DNA from: Odobenus rosmarus divergens
Taxonomy: Eukaryota > Chordata > Mammalia > Carnivora > Odobenidae
Reading direction: 5' to 3'
Length of the DNA stretch: 64,000 nt
Assembly: GCF_000321225.1 (NCBI RefSeq)
Contig: NW_004450458.1
Coordinates: forward strand, 1,522,807 to 1,586,806
Shown: positions 13,563-25,217 of the stretch, piece by piece
How the letters are laid out: each line of letters opens with the position of its first letter
Numbering within the stretch: the stretch's first letter is position 1
The notes under the pieces: model-generated
Database searches by the model: none
What the model was told of the DNA's origin: nothing
Seen by the model: the letters and a program-made list of their open reading frames with translations, nothing else
Program-made: the position numbers and the translations under genes

Positions 13563-14468
13563 ATGACTAGAAGAACCCCCAAAATAGGAAAGACTGAGAT
13601 TATGACCTATGCCACAGATTTACCAATGGATTCAGATATAACCAAGATGTCGGAGATGGAATTCAGGCTAACAATTGTGAGGACAGTAGCTAGAATGGAG
13701 AAATCAATTAATGGCAACATAGAGTCTCTAAGGGCAGAAATGAAAGCTGAATTGGCAGAACTTAAAAATGCTATCAATGAGATCCAATCTAATCTAGATA
13801 ATCTAACAGCTAGGGTAAGTGAGGCAGAAGAACAAATCAGTGACCTGGAAGATAATTTAATAGATAAAAAGGGAAAAGAGGAGGCCAGGGAAAAACAACT
13901 CAGAATCCATGAAAATAGAATCAGAGAAATAAGTGACACCATGAAGCATTCCAATGTCAGAATTATTGGAATCCCGGAGGGATTGGAGAGAGAGAGAAGA
14001 CTAGAAGATATATTTGAGCAAATCGTAGCTGAGAACTTCCCTAATCTGGGGAATGAAACAAACACTCGTGTCCTAGAGGCAGAGAGGACCCCTCCCAAGA
14101 TCAAGGAAAACAGGCCAACACCCCGGCATGAAATAGTAAAACTCTCAAATCTTAGAACCAAGGAAACCATCTTAAGGGCAGTTAGGGGAAAGAGATTCCT
14201 TACATACAGGAGGAGGAACATCAGAATAATGTCAGACCTAGCCACAGAGACCTGGCAAGCCAGAAAGGCCTGGCAAGACATATTCAGGGTACTAAAGAAG
14301 AACATGCAGCCAAGAATACTTTATATGGCAAGGCTGTCATTTACAAAGGATGGAGAGATGCAGAGCTTCCAAGACCCGCAGAAATGGAAAGGATATGTTA
14401 CCACTAAGCCGGCCCTGCAAGAAATATTAAGGGGGGGTTCTATAAAAGGAGAAAGACCCCAAGAGTGA
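13563..14468 (+). CDS. LINE-1 ORF1 protein, intact (301 aa)
   Basis: Uninterrupted frame starting MTRRTPKIGKTE and ending GERPQE. Order as in L1 ORF1p: a short N-terminus, a heptad-rich coiled coil (about residues 45-105, with LTARVSEAEEQISDLE), an RRM-like domain (about 110-205, with NVRIIGIPEG and FPNLG), and a C-terminal domain (about 205-285, with RRRNIRIMSDLATETWQARK). Family role: trimeric RNA-binding chaperone of the L1 ribonucleoprotein. Length is close to usual for mammalian ORF1p. Whether it is expressed cannot be seen. Confidence 0.92.
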   Translation: MTRRTPKIGKTEIMTYATDLPMDSDITKMSEMEFRLTIVRTVARMEKSINGNIESLRAEMKAELAELKNAINEIQSNLDNLTARVSEAEEQISDLEDNLIDKKGKEEAREKQLRIHENRIREISDTMKHSNVRIIGIPEGLERERRLEDIFEQIVAENFPNLGNETNTRVLEAERTPPKIKENRPTPRHEIVKLSNLRTKETILRAVRGKRFLTYRRRNIRIMSDLATETWQARKAWQDIFRVLKKNMQPRILYMARLSFTKDGEMQSFQDPQKWKGYVTTKPALQEILRGGSIKGERPQE

Positions 14469-14519
14469 TATACAACAGAAATTTACAGGGACAATCTATA
14501 AAAACATCTTCACAGGACG

Positions 14520-15605
14520 ATTCCATTTACAATAGCACCAAAAACAGTAAGATACCTCGGAATAAACCTAACCAAAGAGGTAAAGGATTTATACTCTAGG
14601 AACTACAGAACACTCATGAAAGAAATTGAAGACGACACAAAAAGATGGAAAAATATTCCATGCTCATGGATCGGAAGAATAAACATTGTTAAAATGTCTA
14701 TGCTACCCAGAGCAATCTATACCTTCAAAGCCATCCCAATCAAAATTCCAGTGACATTTTCCAAAGTGCTGGAACAAACAATCCTAAAATTTGTATGGAA
14801 TCAGAAAAGACCCCGAATCACCAAAGAAATGTTGAAAAAGAAAAACAAAGCTGGGGGCACCACGTTGCCAGATTTCAAGCTATATTACAAAGCTGTGATC
14901 ACCAAGACAGCATGGTACTGGCACAAAAACAGACATATAGACCAATGGAACAGAACAGAGAACCCAGATATGGATCCTCAACACTATGGTCAAATAATCT
15001 TCGACAAAGCCGGAAAAAACATGCAACGGAATAAAGACAGTCTCTTCAGTAAATGGTGCTGGGAAAATTGGACAGCCACATGCAGAAGAACGAAACTCGA
15101 CCATTCTCTATCACCATACACAAAGATAAACTCAAAATGGATGAAAGACCTCAATGTGAGACAGGAACCCATCAAAATCCTAGAGGACATAGGCAGTAAC
15201 CTCTTTGACATTGGCCACAGCAACTTCTTTCAAGATACATCTCCAAAAGCTAGTGAAACAAACGCAAAAATGAGCTTTTGGGACTTCATCAAGATAAAAA
15301 ACTTCTGCACAGCAAAGGAAACAGCCAACAAAACAAAGAGGCAACCCACAGAATGGGAGAAGGTATTTGCATATGATACTACAGATAAAGGGCTGGTATC
15401 CAAGATCTCTAAAGAACTTCTCAAACTCAACACCCAAAAAACAAATAATCAAGTCAAAACATGGGCAGAAGACAGGAAAAGACACTTCTCTGAAGAAGAC
15501 ATACAAATGGCTAACAGACACATGAAAAAATGTTCCTCATCATTAGCCATCAGGGAAATTCAAATCAAAACCACATTGAGATACCACCTTACACCAGTTA
15601 GATAG
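14520..15605 (+). pseudogene. LINE-1 ORF2 remnant, 3' reverse transcriptase and C-terminal region
   Basis: Open frame from [17 protein letters not shown] to a stop after YHLTPVR. It contains the RT thumb-like region ([19 protein letters not shown]) and part of the C-terminal segment. It has no start of its own: the endonuclease, the catalytic aspartates and the front of the RT are deleted at the junction near 14519. A stop at 15603 and a frame break separate it from the final piece at 15803-16072, which carries the ending IYTMEYYSAIRN. Confidence 0.88.
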
Positions 15606-15802
15606 CAAAAATGGACAGGGAAAGAAACGAATGTTGGAGAGGTTGTGGAGAAAGGGGAACCCTCTTACACTGTTGGTGGGAATACAAGTTGGTACAGCCA
15701 CTTTGGAAAACAGTGTAGAGGTTCCTCAAAAATTTAAAAATAGAGCTACCCTATGACCCAGCAATTGCACTCCTGGGTATTTACCCCAAAGACACAGATG
15801 TA

Positions 15803-16072
15803 GTGAAAAGAAGGACCATATGCACCCCAATGTTCATAGCAGCAATGTCCGCAATAGCCAAACTGTGGAAAGAGCCGAGATGCCCTTCAACAGATGAATG
15901 GATAAAGAAGATGTGGTCCATATATACAATGGAATATTACTCAGCCATCAGAAATGATGGGTACCCAACTTTTGCATCAACATGGATGGGACTGGAGGAG
16001 ATTATGCTAAGTGAAATAAGTCAAGCAGAGAAAGTCAATTATCATTTGGTTTCACTTATTTGTGGAACATAA
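15803..16072 (+). pseudogene. LINE-1 ORF2 extreme C-terminal piece
   Basis: Encodes [20 protein letters not shown]...DEWIKKMWSIYTMEYYSAIRN, the usual ORF2 C-terminus, ending at the normal ORF2 stop before the 3' UTR. Separated from the preceding ORF2 remnant by a stop. Confidence 0.85.
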
Positions 16073-16369
16073 GGAATAGCATGGAGGACATTAGGAGAAG
16101 GAAGGGAAAAATGAAGGGGGGGAAATTGGAGGGAGAGATGAACCATGAGAAACTATGGACTCTGAGAAACAAACTGAGGGTTTTAGAGGGAGGGCGGTGG
16201 GGGGATGGGTTAAGCCCGGTGATGGGTATTAAGGAGGGCACGTACTGCATGGAGCACTGGGTGTTATACGAAAACAATGAATTGTGGATCACCACATCAA
16301 AAACTAATGATGTACTGTATGGTGACTAACATAATAAAATTTATTTAAAAAAAAGAAATGTGTAATGTT

Positions 16370-16800
16370 AAAAGAAACATTTTAAACCCCATTATGAGTG
16401 AGCTTCTGCTGCCCCCTGCGCCTTGCTCATACTGCTTGTTCCCTTTATTCACAATTCACTTTGCCATATGTAGTATGGAAATTTGATTTGGATTTGATTT
16501 ACCTGTCTGCCTGAAGCAACTACAAAACCAGATAGAACATATGTTTTCCAGATGTCATATATCAAGCAACACAAAATAGTGACTGTTAAGAAAGAGTAAA
16601 CAAGTGAAGGGAGTGCTACAATTGCTTCAGCACACTGCATGGAGAGAATCCCCGGGCTGCAGTGCAGGGAGAAGAAACAGGCGAAGCTCAACAATCTCCC
16701 TAAATAGGGGAGAGAGACAAATGTGGTAAGAGTTTGCAAGAAAGAAAACCAGAGAGGGGAGAGCTACAGAGGATGTGTGTTCTCAAAATCTGCAAAGGAT
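16370..16800. other. No recognised element
   Basis: Single-copy-looking DNA between the young L1 and an old repeat. A 17-nt exon-like string with splice-like flanks on the minus strand near 16503-16519 is noted as rejected. Confidence 0.45.
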
Positions 16801-16804
16801 TCTT

Positions 16805-17280
16805 CTCAAGTCTTGAGTGGAATATTGTGATAGTGAATTTTATTTGTCAGGTTGACTGGAGCCAGGAGGAGCCCAGATTAAATATTTCTAGGTATGTCCA
16901 TGAGGATGATTCTGGAGGAAACTGGCAATTGAATCAGATTCCTCTCCCTGACATGGGTGAGCATTATCCAATTCACTGAAGACCTAAATGGAAAAGTGAA
17001 AGAGAAAACATTATCCCTTTTGCTTCCTCCCTGTCTGCTTAAGCTGGGACATTGGTCTTCTCATGCCTTTGGACTGGGATCTACACCATTTACATGGTTC
17101 TCAGGCCTCCTTTGGACTCTTGTACTTGCAATTACATCTGGGTCTCCAGCTTGCAGATGGCAGATGTGGGACTTCTCAACTTTCATAATCATGTGAGCCA
17201 ATTCCTAATAAATTTCTTTCCTATACATTTATCATATTGGTTCCGTTTTCCTGGAGAACCCTGACTAATACAAGTACCAA
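16805..17280 (+). mobile_element. Ancient interspersed repeat, family unresolved
   Basis: Contains strings seen in many mammalian loci: GTCAGGTTGACTGGAGCC, TGAGCTGGGACATTGGTCTT-like, CCAGCTTGCAGATGGCAGA, ATGTGAGCCAATTCCTAATA and TGGAGAACCCTGACTAATAC at its end. I know this as a repeated mammalian sequence, possibly an old LTR, but cannot name the family. Confidence 0.55.
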
Positions 17281-18059
17281 TCATGCATATAAAACCACCT
17301 GCGGCTGGGAAAAGAACTGTTTCAAGGAGAGAGAGATAATCCCCAGAACTCAAAGGACTGGGAACAGTTTGTGTTTTTATTGGTCATGGAGAAACTTTTA
17401 ATTCATGGAGGATTAGGTACAGTATTCACAAGAATATTGAATCAGTGGTGGGGGAAAATCATCCCTAAATTACAGGTTGCATTTCACCTAACAAGGCTTA
17501 AAAGCAAACCTCAAAAGGATCACTTGGCCTTAAAATAACTAAGCCACATCCCAGAGTAAAGTACAAGGAATTTACTGGAATACACAAATATCCAATTACC
17601 AACCAGATAGAAACTCATGAATACTATCATCAAAAATTATTAGGCATGCAAAAAAGCAGAAAAACAATGCATCATGAGAAGGAAAATCAATTGACTGAAA
17701 TCAACTTAATGTCACAAGAGATATTAGCAGACAAGTATGTTAAAAACAGTTATAATGACTATATTCCATAAAGTGAAGAAGGTTGAGGGTAGCTTGAAGA
17801 TGTTAAGTAGTGGTATTAAAGATTAAAACCTCAAAAAAGAACTTCTAGAGATGAAAAACAATGTCTGAGATGACAAGTATACTGAAAGGGATTAAGAACA
17901 GTTTGGTACTATAGAAGAAAAGATTAGTAAACTTGGAAATATGGCAATAAAAACTATCTAAAATGAAACAAGAAAAAAAAGCCTAATATAGGTATATTGG
18001 AGAACTTGGAGAGGAAAAAGAAAGGCTAAATCTTTAAAGAAATAATGACTGAATTTTTT

Positions 18060-18268
18060 ATTTAAAAAAAATGTTTTATTTGTTTATGTGTCAGAGAGCG
18101 CGCACGCACACACAAGCAGGGGGAGCAACAGAGGCAGAGGGAGAAGCAGGCTCCCTGCTGAGCAGGAAGCCCGATGTGGGGGGCGGGACAGCGCAGCTAT
18201 CCCAGGACCCTGGGATCATGACCTGAGCCAAAGGCAGATGCTTAACCGACTGAGCCACCCAGGCACCC
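18060..18268 (-). mobile_element. Carnivore tRNA-derived SINE
   Basis: Reverse complement of the SINE: GACTGAGCCACCCAGGCACC at its 5' end and TTTTATTTG...CAGAGAG at its tail; TGAATTTT flanks both sides. Confidence 0.88.
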
Positions 18269-18481
18269 CTGAATTTTCTACATTTAATACAAATCTATAA
18301 ACCAACATATCCAAGAAGCTTAACAACCCCAAAGCTCAAGAAACATGGAAAAGAAAAAAAAAAACCTACACCAAATCAGGTCACAAATTGTTGAAAATTA
18401 TTAATAAAGAGAAAACCTGAAAAGCACTCCAGAGGAAAAAAAGCCACCTTACATATAAGGGAAGAAATATAAGAAATATAA

Positions 18482-19105
<624 letters not shown>

Positions 19106-19465
19106 AAACAATCAAGTGAGAAGACAATGAAGAAAGATCTTTAAATTACTGAAATAGAAAACTGTTAGGCTAGAAATTCTATACCCAGTATCAAACACGT
19201 AATAGTTATAAGAATTAATCACCAAGAGACCTGCACAAGAATATTAAAGTCTTTCAAGCAAAGGAAAATGATACCAGATGAAAATTTCTATCTGTACAAA
19301 GGAATGAAGAACAGTAGAAATGGTAAATGTGAAAAACAAAGTAAATTTTCTTATTTTTTAAGTGTTTTAAAATTATAATTATTTTAAACAGCAATAATAA
19401 AATTAGAGATTTATAACATATGTAAAAGTAAATTATAAAAGTAGCAAAAACCTGGAGTTGTGTTT

Positions 19466-19657
19466 TTTTAAAGATTTTATTTATTTATTTGACAGAGAGA
19501 GAGACAGCAAGAGAGGGAACACAAGCAGGGGGAGTGGGAGAGGGAGAAGCAGGCTTCCCAGCGAGCAGGGAGCCCGATGCGGGGCTCAATCCCAGGACCC
19601 TGAGATCATGACCTGAGCCGAAGGCAGATGCTTAACCTACTGAGCCACCCAGGCGCC
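19466..19657 (-). mobile_element. Carnivore tRNA-derived SINE with 15-bp TSD
   Basis: Inverted SINE flanked by the perfect repeat CCTGGAGTTGTGTTT at 19451-19465 and 19658-19672. Near-consensus copy, so fairly recent. Confidence 0.95.
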
Positions 19658-19739
19658 CCTGGAGTTGTGTTTAAGGGCTTATGTGTAAAGCAATATAATG
19701 TTATCTGAAGGCTAAGGGTGTTAAGTTGAACATATACAT

Positions 19740-19870
19740 AATATGTGTGCGTGTATATATATATACACACACACTATATATATATATCACACACACTATA
19801 TATATATATATATCACACACACTATAACACACACAACACCCACACAACACACATATATATATATATATAA
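19740..19870. repeat. Compound TA/CA microsatellite
   Basis: Alternating (TA)n and (CA)n blocks including CACACACTATATATATATAT units. Alternating purine-pyrimidine sequence, likely length-polymorphic. Confidence 0.9.
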
Positions 19871-21361
19871 GGTAACCACAAAAACAAAGTTACACCAAAT
19901 AAACTGACAAAGGAGATAAAATGCCCATAAGAATATATTCCATTTATCCAAAACACATCAGAAAAAGGAAAAGTGGAAAAAACAGACACGACAAATAGAA
20001 AACAAATAAGATAATATGATAGACATAAATGCAATCATATCATATAAAATATAAATGGTCTAAATATCCAAGAACAGAGACTATCATATTGAGGTAAACA
20101 GCAAAGCAAAAGCTGCCTATAATAAACCCACCTTAAACATATAGATCCAAAAAGGTTAAAAGTAAAATAACGGGGAAAGATATGCCATACTTAAACTAGA
20201 AAAAGAAAGCAGTAGTGGCCATATTAACATCATACAAAATAGCTTGCAGAACAAAGAATATTGCTAGAGATAATTCTGACATATTTGGTCAACTAATATT
20301 TGACAAGGGCGCCAGGAACACTTGATGGGGAAATAGTCGCTTCAATAAGAGATGCAGGGAAACTGGATAACCACAAGCAAAAGAATTAAATGGGAATCCT
20401 CTTACAATACTATTAATTCAAATGGATTAAAGACTTAAACATAAGACTTGAGACCATAAAGCTCCTAGGGGGAAAAAAAAGCACAGGGACAAACCGTCTT
20501 GACATTGGTCTTGGCAAAAATTTTTGTATGTAACACCAAAGGAAAAGGAACAAAAACTGAAAAAACTGAGACTACATCAAACTAAAAAGGCTTCTGCACA
20601 GCAAAAGAAGCAATTAACAAAATAAAAATGCAACTTACAGAAAGGGCGGAAGTATTTGCAAATCATACCTTGGTAAGGGGTTAATGTCCAAAATTTAAAA
20701 AGAACTACAACTCAACAGCAAAAAACCAAGCAACCTGATTTAAATATACGCAGGGAATCTGAAGAGAAATTTTTTCCAGAGAAGATAATCACATAGCTAA
20801 TATATACATGCAAAGGTGTTCAGCATCACTAATCAAGGAGATAAAAATCAAAACCGCAATGAGGTATTACTTCATACCTGTTAGAATTCCTATAAAAAAG
20901 AGAGTACAAGTGTTGGTGAGGATGTGGAAAGAAAGAAAACCCTAGTGCACTATTAGTAGAAATGTAAATTGTACACCCACCATGGAAAGTTAAACAGCTA
21001 GTATCGAGGTCCCTCAAAAATTCTAAAATAGCAATGTATCAGCAATTCCACTTCTGGGTATATATCCAAAGGGAACTAAATCACTGTTGAAGAGATATCT
21101 GCATCCTCATGTTTATTATAGTGTTATTTACAATAGCCAAGATATGGAAACAACTTGTCTATTGATAAATGGATAAAGATGTGGTATACTAATCCTAAAA
21201 ATGCAAATCTTGCAATGTGCAATGACAGATGGACTTTGAGGACATTGTGCTAACTGAAATAAGTCAGAGAAGACAAATACTATTTAATTTTACTTATATA
21301 TGGAATTTAAAAAGCCCATCTTAAAACTGCAACACAAATGCCCATTGAAAAATGAATGTAT

Positions 21362-21549
21362 GGGGCACCTGGGTGGCTCAGTCGTTAAGCGTCTGCCTTC
21401 AGCTCAGGTCATGATCCCAGGGTCCTGGGATCGAGCCCTGCATCGGGCTCCCTGCTCTGCGGGAAGCCTGCTTCTCCCTCTCCCACTCCTCCTGCTTGTG
21501 TTCCCTCTCTCGCTGTGTCTCTGTCAAATAAATAAATAAATAATCTTAA
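21362..21549 (+). mobile_element. Carnivore tRNA-derived SINE with 15-bp TSD
   Basis: GGGGCACCTGGGTGGCTCAG head, AAATAAATAAATAATCTTAAG tail; flanked by GAAAAATGAATGTAT at 21347-21361 and 21550-21564. Confidence 0.95.
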
Positions 21550-23323
21550 GAAAAATGAATGTATAAGGAAAATGTGGTATATATGGACCTTAGAGTATTA
21601 ACCATAAAAAAAACTTGCCATTTGCAACAACATGGATGGACCTAGAGGGTACAATAAGTGAAATAAAGAAACACAAATACCATATGATTTCACTCATATG
21701 TTGAACTTAAGAAACAAAAAAGCAAATAAAAACCAGACACTGAAATATAAAGAACTAGTGGTTGGCAGAAGGGAGGTAGGTGGGGAAATGGGTGAAACAG
21801 ATAAAGATGGTTAACAGAACACTTATCTTGATGAGCACTAAGAAATGTATAGAATTGTTGAATCATATTTTATTCCTGAACCTAATATGACACTGTATAG
21901 TATACTTGAATAAAAAAAAAAAAACAAACCCAAACTCACAGAAAAAAATATCAGTTTTGTGGTTACCAGAGGTGTAAGTTGGGAGGGTAAGGGTGGTCAA
22001 AAGTGGATGAAAGTGGTTAAAAGTTTCAAACTTCTAGTTATAAGATAAATAAATACTGGGGATGTAATGTACATATGGTATATCTGAAAGTTGCCAAGAG
22101 TAGATCCTAAAAGTTCTCCTTGTAAGGGAAAAAAAAATCATAATTTTATGAGGAGCTTCGTGTTAACTGAAATTACTATGGTAATCATTTTGCAATATAT
22201 GTATGTCAAGTCATTATGCTGTATACCTAAAACTTCTATAGATTTGTATGGTAATTATACCTCAAAACAGAAAAAAAATCTAACGTGGCTCCTCATGAAT
22301 GTTGAGCAATGAGAAGGTCAAAGTAATATGTTCACTTATGTGGTATAACATGTGGCATGTCCACAACTGTTTCTGGGGATGTACTATAGGCGTAAGAAAA
22401 AGCTGTTTATTGCTTATACTTTATTGGAAATTAAGTATTTAAAATGTGCATAGCAATAAAATTCTATCAAATGGATTATATGAGAAGTATTAAGTTGGTT
22501 TAGCAAGGTTGTAAGATATATGACCAACATACACACATCAACTCCATGTCTGTAAGAAACCAGAAATGGAAATTTTTAAAGATTATAAGAATTTGAAATA
22601 CTTTTGTATATATTTTGCTAAATTTATCCAAGTTATATATTTAAAACTATAAAATATTACTGAGAGAAATTGAAGTCCTACATAAATGAAGAGATACACC
22701 GTTTGAGACCATGAAAACACTGTTAGTCAATTCTTCTCCAAATGACCTATAAATTTAATACAATCTCAGTCAAAACCTGGAAGACTTTTTATAAAGTTGA
22801 TTCTAAAATTGATATGGAGATGCAAAGGACTAAGTATAGTAAAAAGAACTTAAAAGAGTTGAAGACCAACACTACCTCAATTCAAAATGAGATACAGTAG
22901 CTTTGCCACTGTAAAGCTACAGTAATTCAGGTAATATATGAAGTCAGATAAGTAGATCAATGTAACAGAATACAGACATTACTTTTTTGCCCTTGGATTT
23001 ATTGCCCTTCACAGATACTATGGGCTTTTCTTTTGTTTTTGCAAATTAAAGGTTTGTAGCAAACCTGTATTGAGCAAGTCTATTGCCACCATTTTTCCAA
23101 CAGCATTTGCTCTCTTTTAGGTCTTTGTGCAACATTTTGGTAATTCTTGTAATATTTCAAACTTTTTCATTTTATTTGTTATTGGTGGCCTGTGAGCTTT
23201 GATGTCACTATTGTAATTGTTTTGGGGCACCACAAAATATTCCCCATCTGTTCTGCCATCTCTTTCTTCAGGCCTCCCTATTCTGAGACACAACAATATT
23301 GAAATTAGGCCAATAACCCTATA

Positions 23324-23473
23324 ATGGCCCCTAAGTGTTCAAGTGAAAGAAAGAGTTGCAGGTCTCCCACTTTAAATCAAAAGCTAGAAATGATTAAACT
23401 TAGTGAGGGACAGCTGTTGAAAGTTGAGACAGGCTCAGTGCTAGGCCTCTTGCATCAGTTAGCCAAATTGTGA
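23324..23473 (+). pseudogene. Tigger transposase N-terminal remnant
   Basis: Reads MAPKCSSERKSCRSPTLNQK...MIKLSEGQ then stops after LHQLAKL. This corresponds to the N-terminal CENP-B-like DNA-binding helix-turn-helix of pogo-family transposases. Confidence 0.75.
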
Positions 23474-24041
23474 ATATAAAGGAAAACTTCTGGAAGGAAA
23501 TTAAAAGTGGTATTCCAGTGAACACAGAAATGACAAAAAAAGCGCAAAAGTCTTTTGCATACATGGAGAAAATTTTAGTGGTTTAGTTAGAAGATCAAAC
23601 CAGCCACAACATTCCTTTAAGCCATGATGGCTTAGAGAGCTGAGAAAGCTTCAAGAGAAAAAGTAGAATCTACCAGAAGTTGGTTCATGAGATTTAAGGG
23701 TGGGCGGGGGGGGGGGGAACATCTCCATAATATAAAAGTGTAAGGTAAAGCAGCGGGTTCTGATGTAGAAGCTGCAGTAAGTTATCTAGAAGATCTAGCT
23801 AAAATAGTTACTGAAGGTGGCTACACTAAACAGGTTTTCAATGTAGACACAGCCTTCATTTGGAAGAAGATGCCATCTAGGACTTTTAAAGCTAGAGAGG
23901 AAAACTCAATTCCTGGTTTCAAAAGACAGGCTGAGTCTCCTGTTAGGGAATAATACAGCTGCTGATTTTAACTTAAAGGCAATGTTCATTTAGCACTCCA
24001 AACTCCCAGAGCCCTTAAGAATTTTTAGATCTACTCTGCTT

Positions 24042-24269
24042 ATGCTCTATAAATGGAACAAAGCCTGGATGACAGCACATCTGTTTATAACATGGTTTAC
24101 TGAATATTTTAAGCCCACTGTTGAGACTTGCTTCTCAGAAGAAAAGATTCCTTTCAAAATATCACTGCCCACTGACTGTATACCTGGTCACCCAAGAGCT
24201 CTGGTGGAGATGAGCAACAAGATAAATGTCTTTTCAGGCCTGCTAACAATGTCATTCTTCAACCCATAG
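24042..24269 (+). pseudogene. Tigger transposase catalytic-core remnant
   Basis: Open piece MLYKWNKAWMTAHLFITWFT...CIPGHPRALVE, matching the DDE-domain region of Tigger transposases (KAWMT..F..WF and the GHP block). The second Asp region is changed (T-D-C-I-P-G-H), as expected for a dead copy. Confidence 0.78.
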
Positions 24270-25217
24270 GTCAAGGAGTCATTTCAACTTTAGTCTTATT
24301 TAAGAATGTATTTCCTAAGGCAATGGCTGCCATGGATATTGATTTCTCTGATGTATCTGGGAAAAGTCAATTGAAAACCTTCTAGAAAGGATTCACTATT
24401 CTAGATGCCAGTAATACCATTCATGATTCATGGGAAGAGGTTAAAATATCAACATTAACAGAAGTTTGGAAGAAGTTGATTCCAATCCTCATGGATGACT
24501 TTGAAGGGCTCAAGATTCTAGTGGGAGAAGTAACTGCAGATGTGATGGATATAGCAAGAGAATGAGAAGTGGAGCTTGAAGATGGGACTCAGCTGCTGGA
24601 ATCTCATATTAAAACTTGAACAGATGAGGTGTTGCTTCTTATGAATGAGCAAAGAAAGTGGTTTCTTTAGATGGAATCTATTCATGGTGAAGAGGTTTAT
24701 GAAGATCCTTGAGATATCAACAAAGGATTTAGAATATTATATAAGCTTAGTTAATAAAGCAGCAGGATTTGGTTCGACTGGGTTGACTCCAACTTTGAGA
24801 GAAGTTTTACTGTGAGTTAACTGCTATTAAAGAGCATCTCATGCTGCAGAGAAATTGTTCATGAAAGGAAGTGTCAATGTGGCAAACTTCATTGTTGCCC
24901 TATCTAAATAAATCGCCAGTCACCCCATCTTCAGGAACCACCACTCTGACCGGCATCAACATGGAGGCAAGAGCCACTATCAGCAAAAAGATTGATTCAC
25001 TTAAAGCTCAGATAGCATTTTTAAGCAATAAAATACTTAAAGTATATACAGTGTGGGTCTATATGATGCTATTGCATACTTAATAGACTACAGTATAATG
25101 TAATCCTAACCTTTGTATGCACTGGGAAGCCAAGTCATTTGACTTGCTTTATTGCAATATTCCCTTTATTGTAGTGATCTGGAACTGAATTTGCAGTATC
25201 TCAAAGTCATGCCTGTA

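Larger units (their letters stand above)
12803..16369 (+). mobile_element. Young LINE-1 with 16-bp target-site duplication and internal ORF2 deletion
   Basis: Flanked by a perfect direct repeat AGAAATGTGTAATGTT at 12803-12818 and 16354-16369, so the insertion itself is 12819-16353. It has a G+C-rich 5' UTR (to about 13562), intact ORF1, a short inter-ORF spacer, then a jump at about 14519 into the 3' part of ORF2, the 3' UTR, and an AATAAAATTTATTTAAAAAA tail. The endonuclease and front of the reverse transcriptase are missing, so it cannot move by itself. Confidence 0.93.
22973..25215 (+). mobile_element. Tigger-like (pogo/Tc1-mariner) DNA transposon, nearly full length
   Basis: Flanked by TA on both sides (22971-22972 and 25216-25217) and ending in ...CATGCCTG, the inverse of the Tigger terminal CAGGCAT. 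The terminal repeat, the TTGTTTTGGGGCACCACAAA leader and decayed transposase pieces are in sense order. About 2.24 kb, a little shorter than the usual Tigger1 length. Inserted into an old L1 whose text resumes at 25218. Contains a poly-G run near 23703. Inactive: the transposase frame is broken many times. Confidence 0.88.

Noticed and set aside
13607..14305. 232-codon minus-strand open frame
   Set aside because: Lies exactly antisense to the intact L1 ORF1; a shadow of its codon use.
16503..16519. Possible 17-nt microexon (TTTTGTAG acceptor, CAG|GTAAAT donor, minus strand)
   Set aside because: Too short to judge without transcripts; no homology available.
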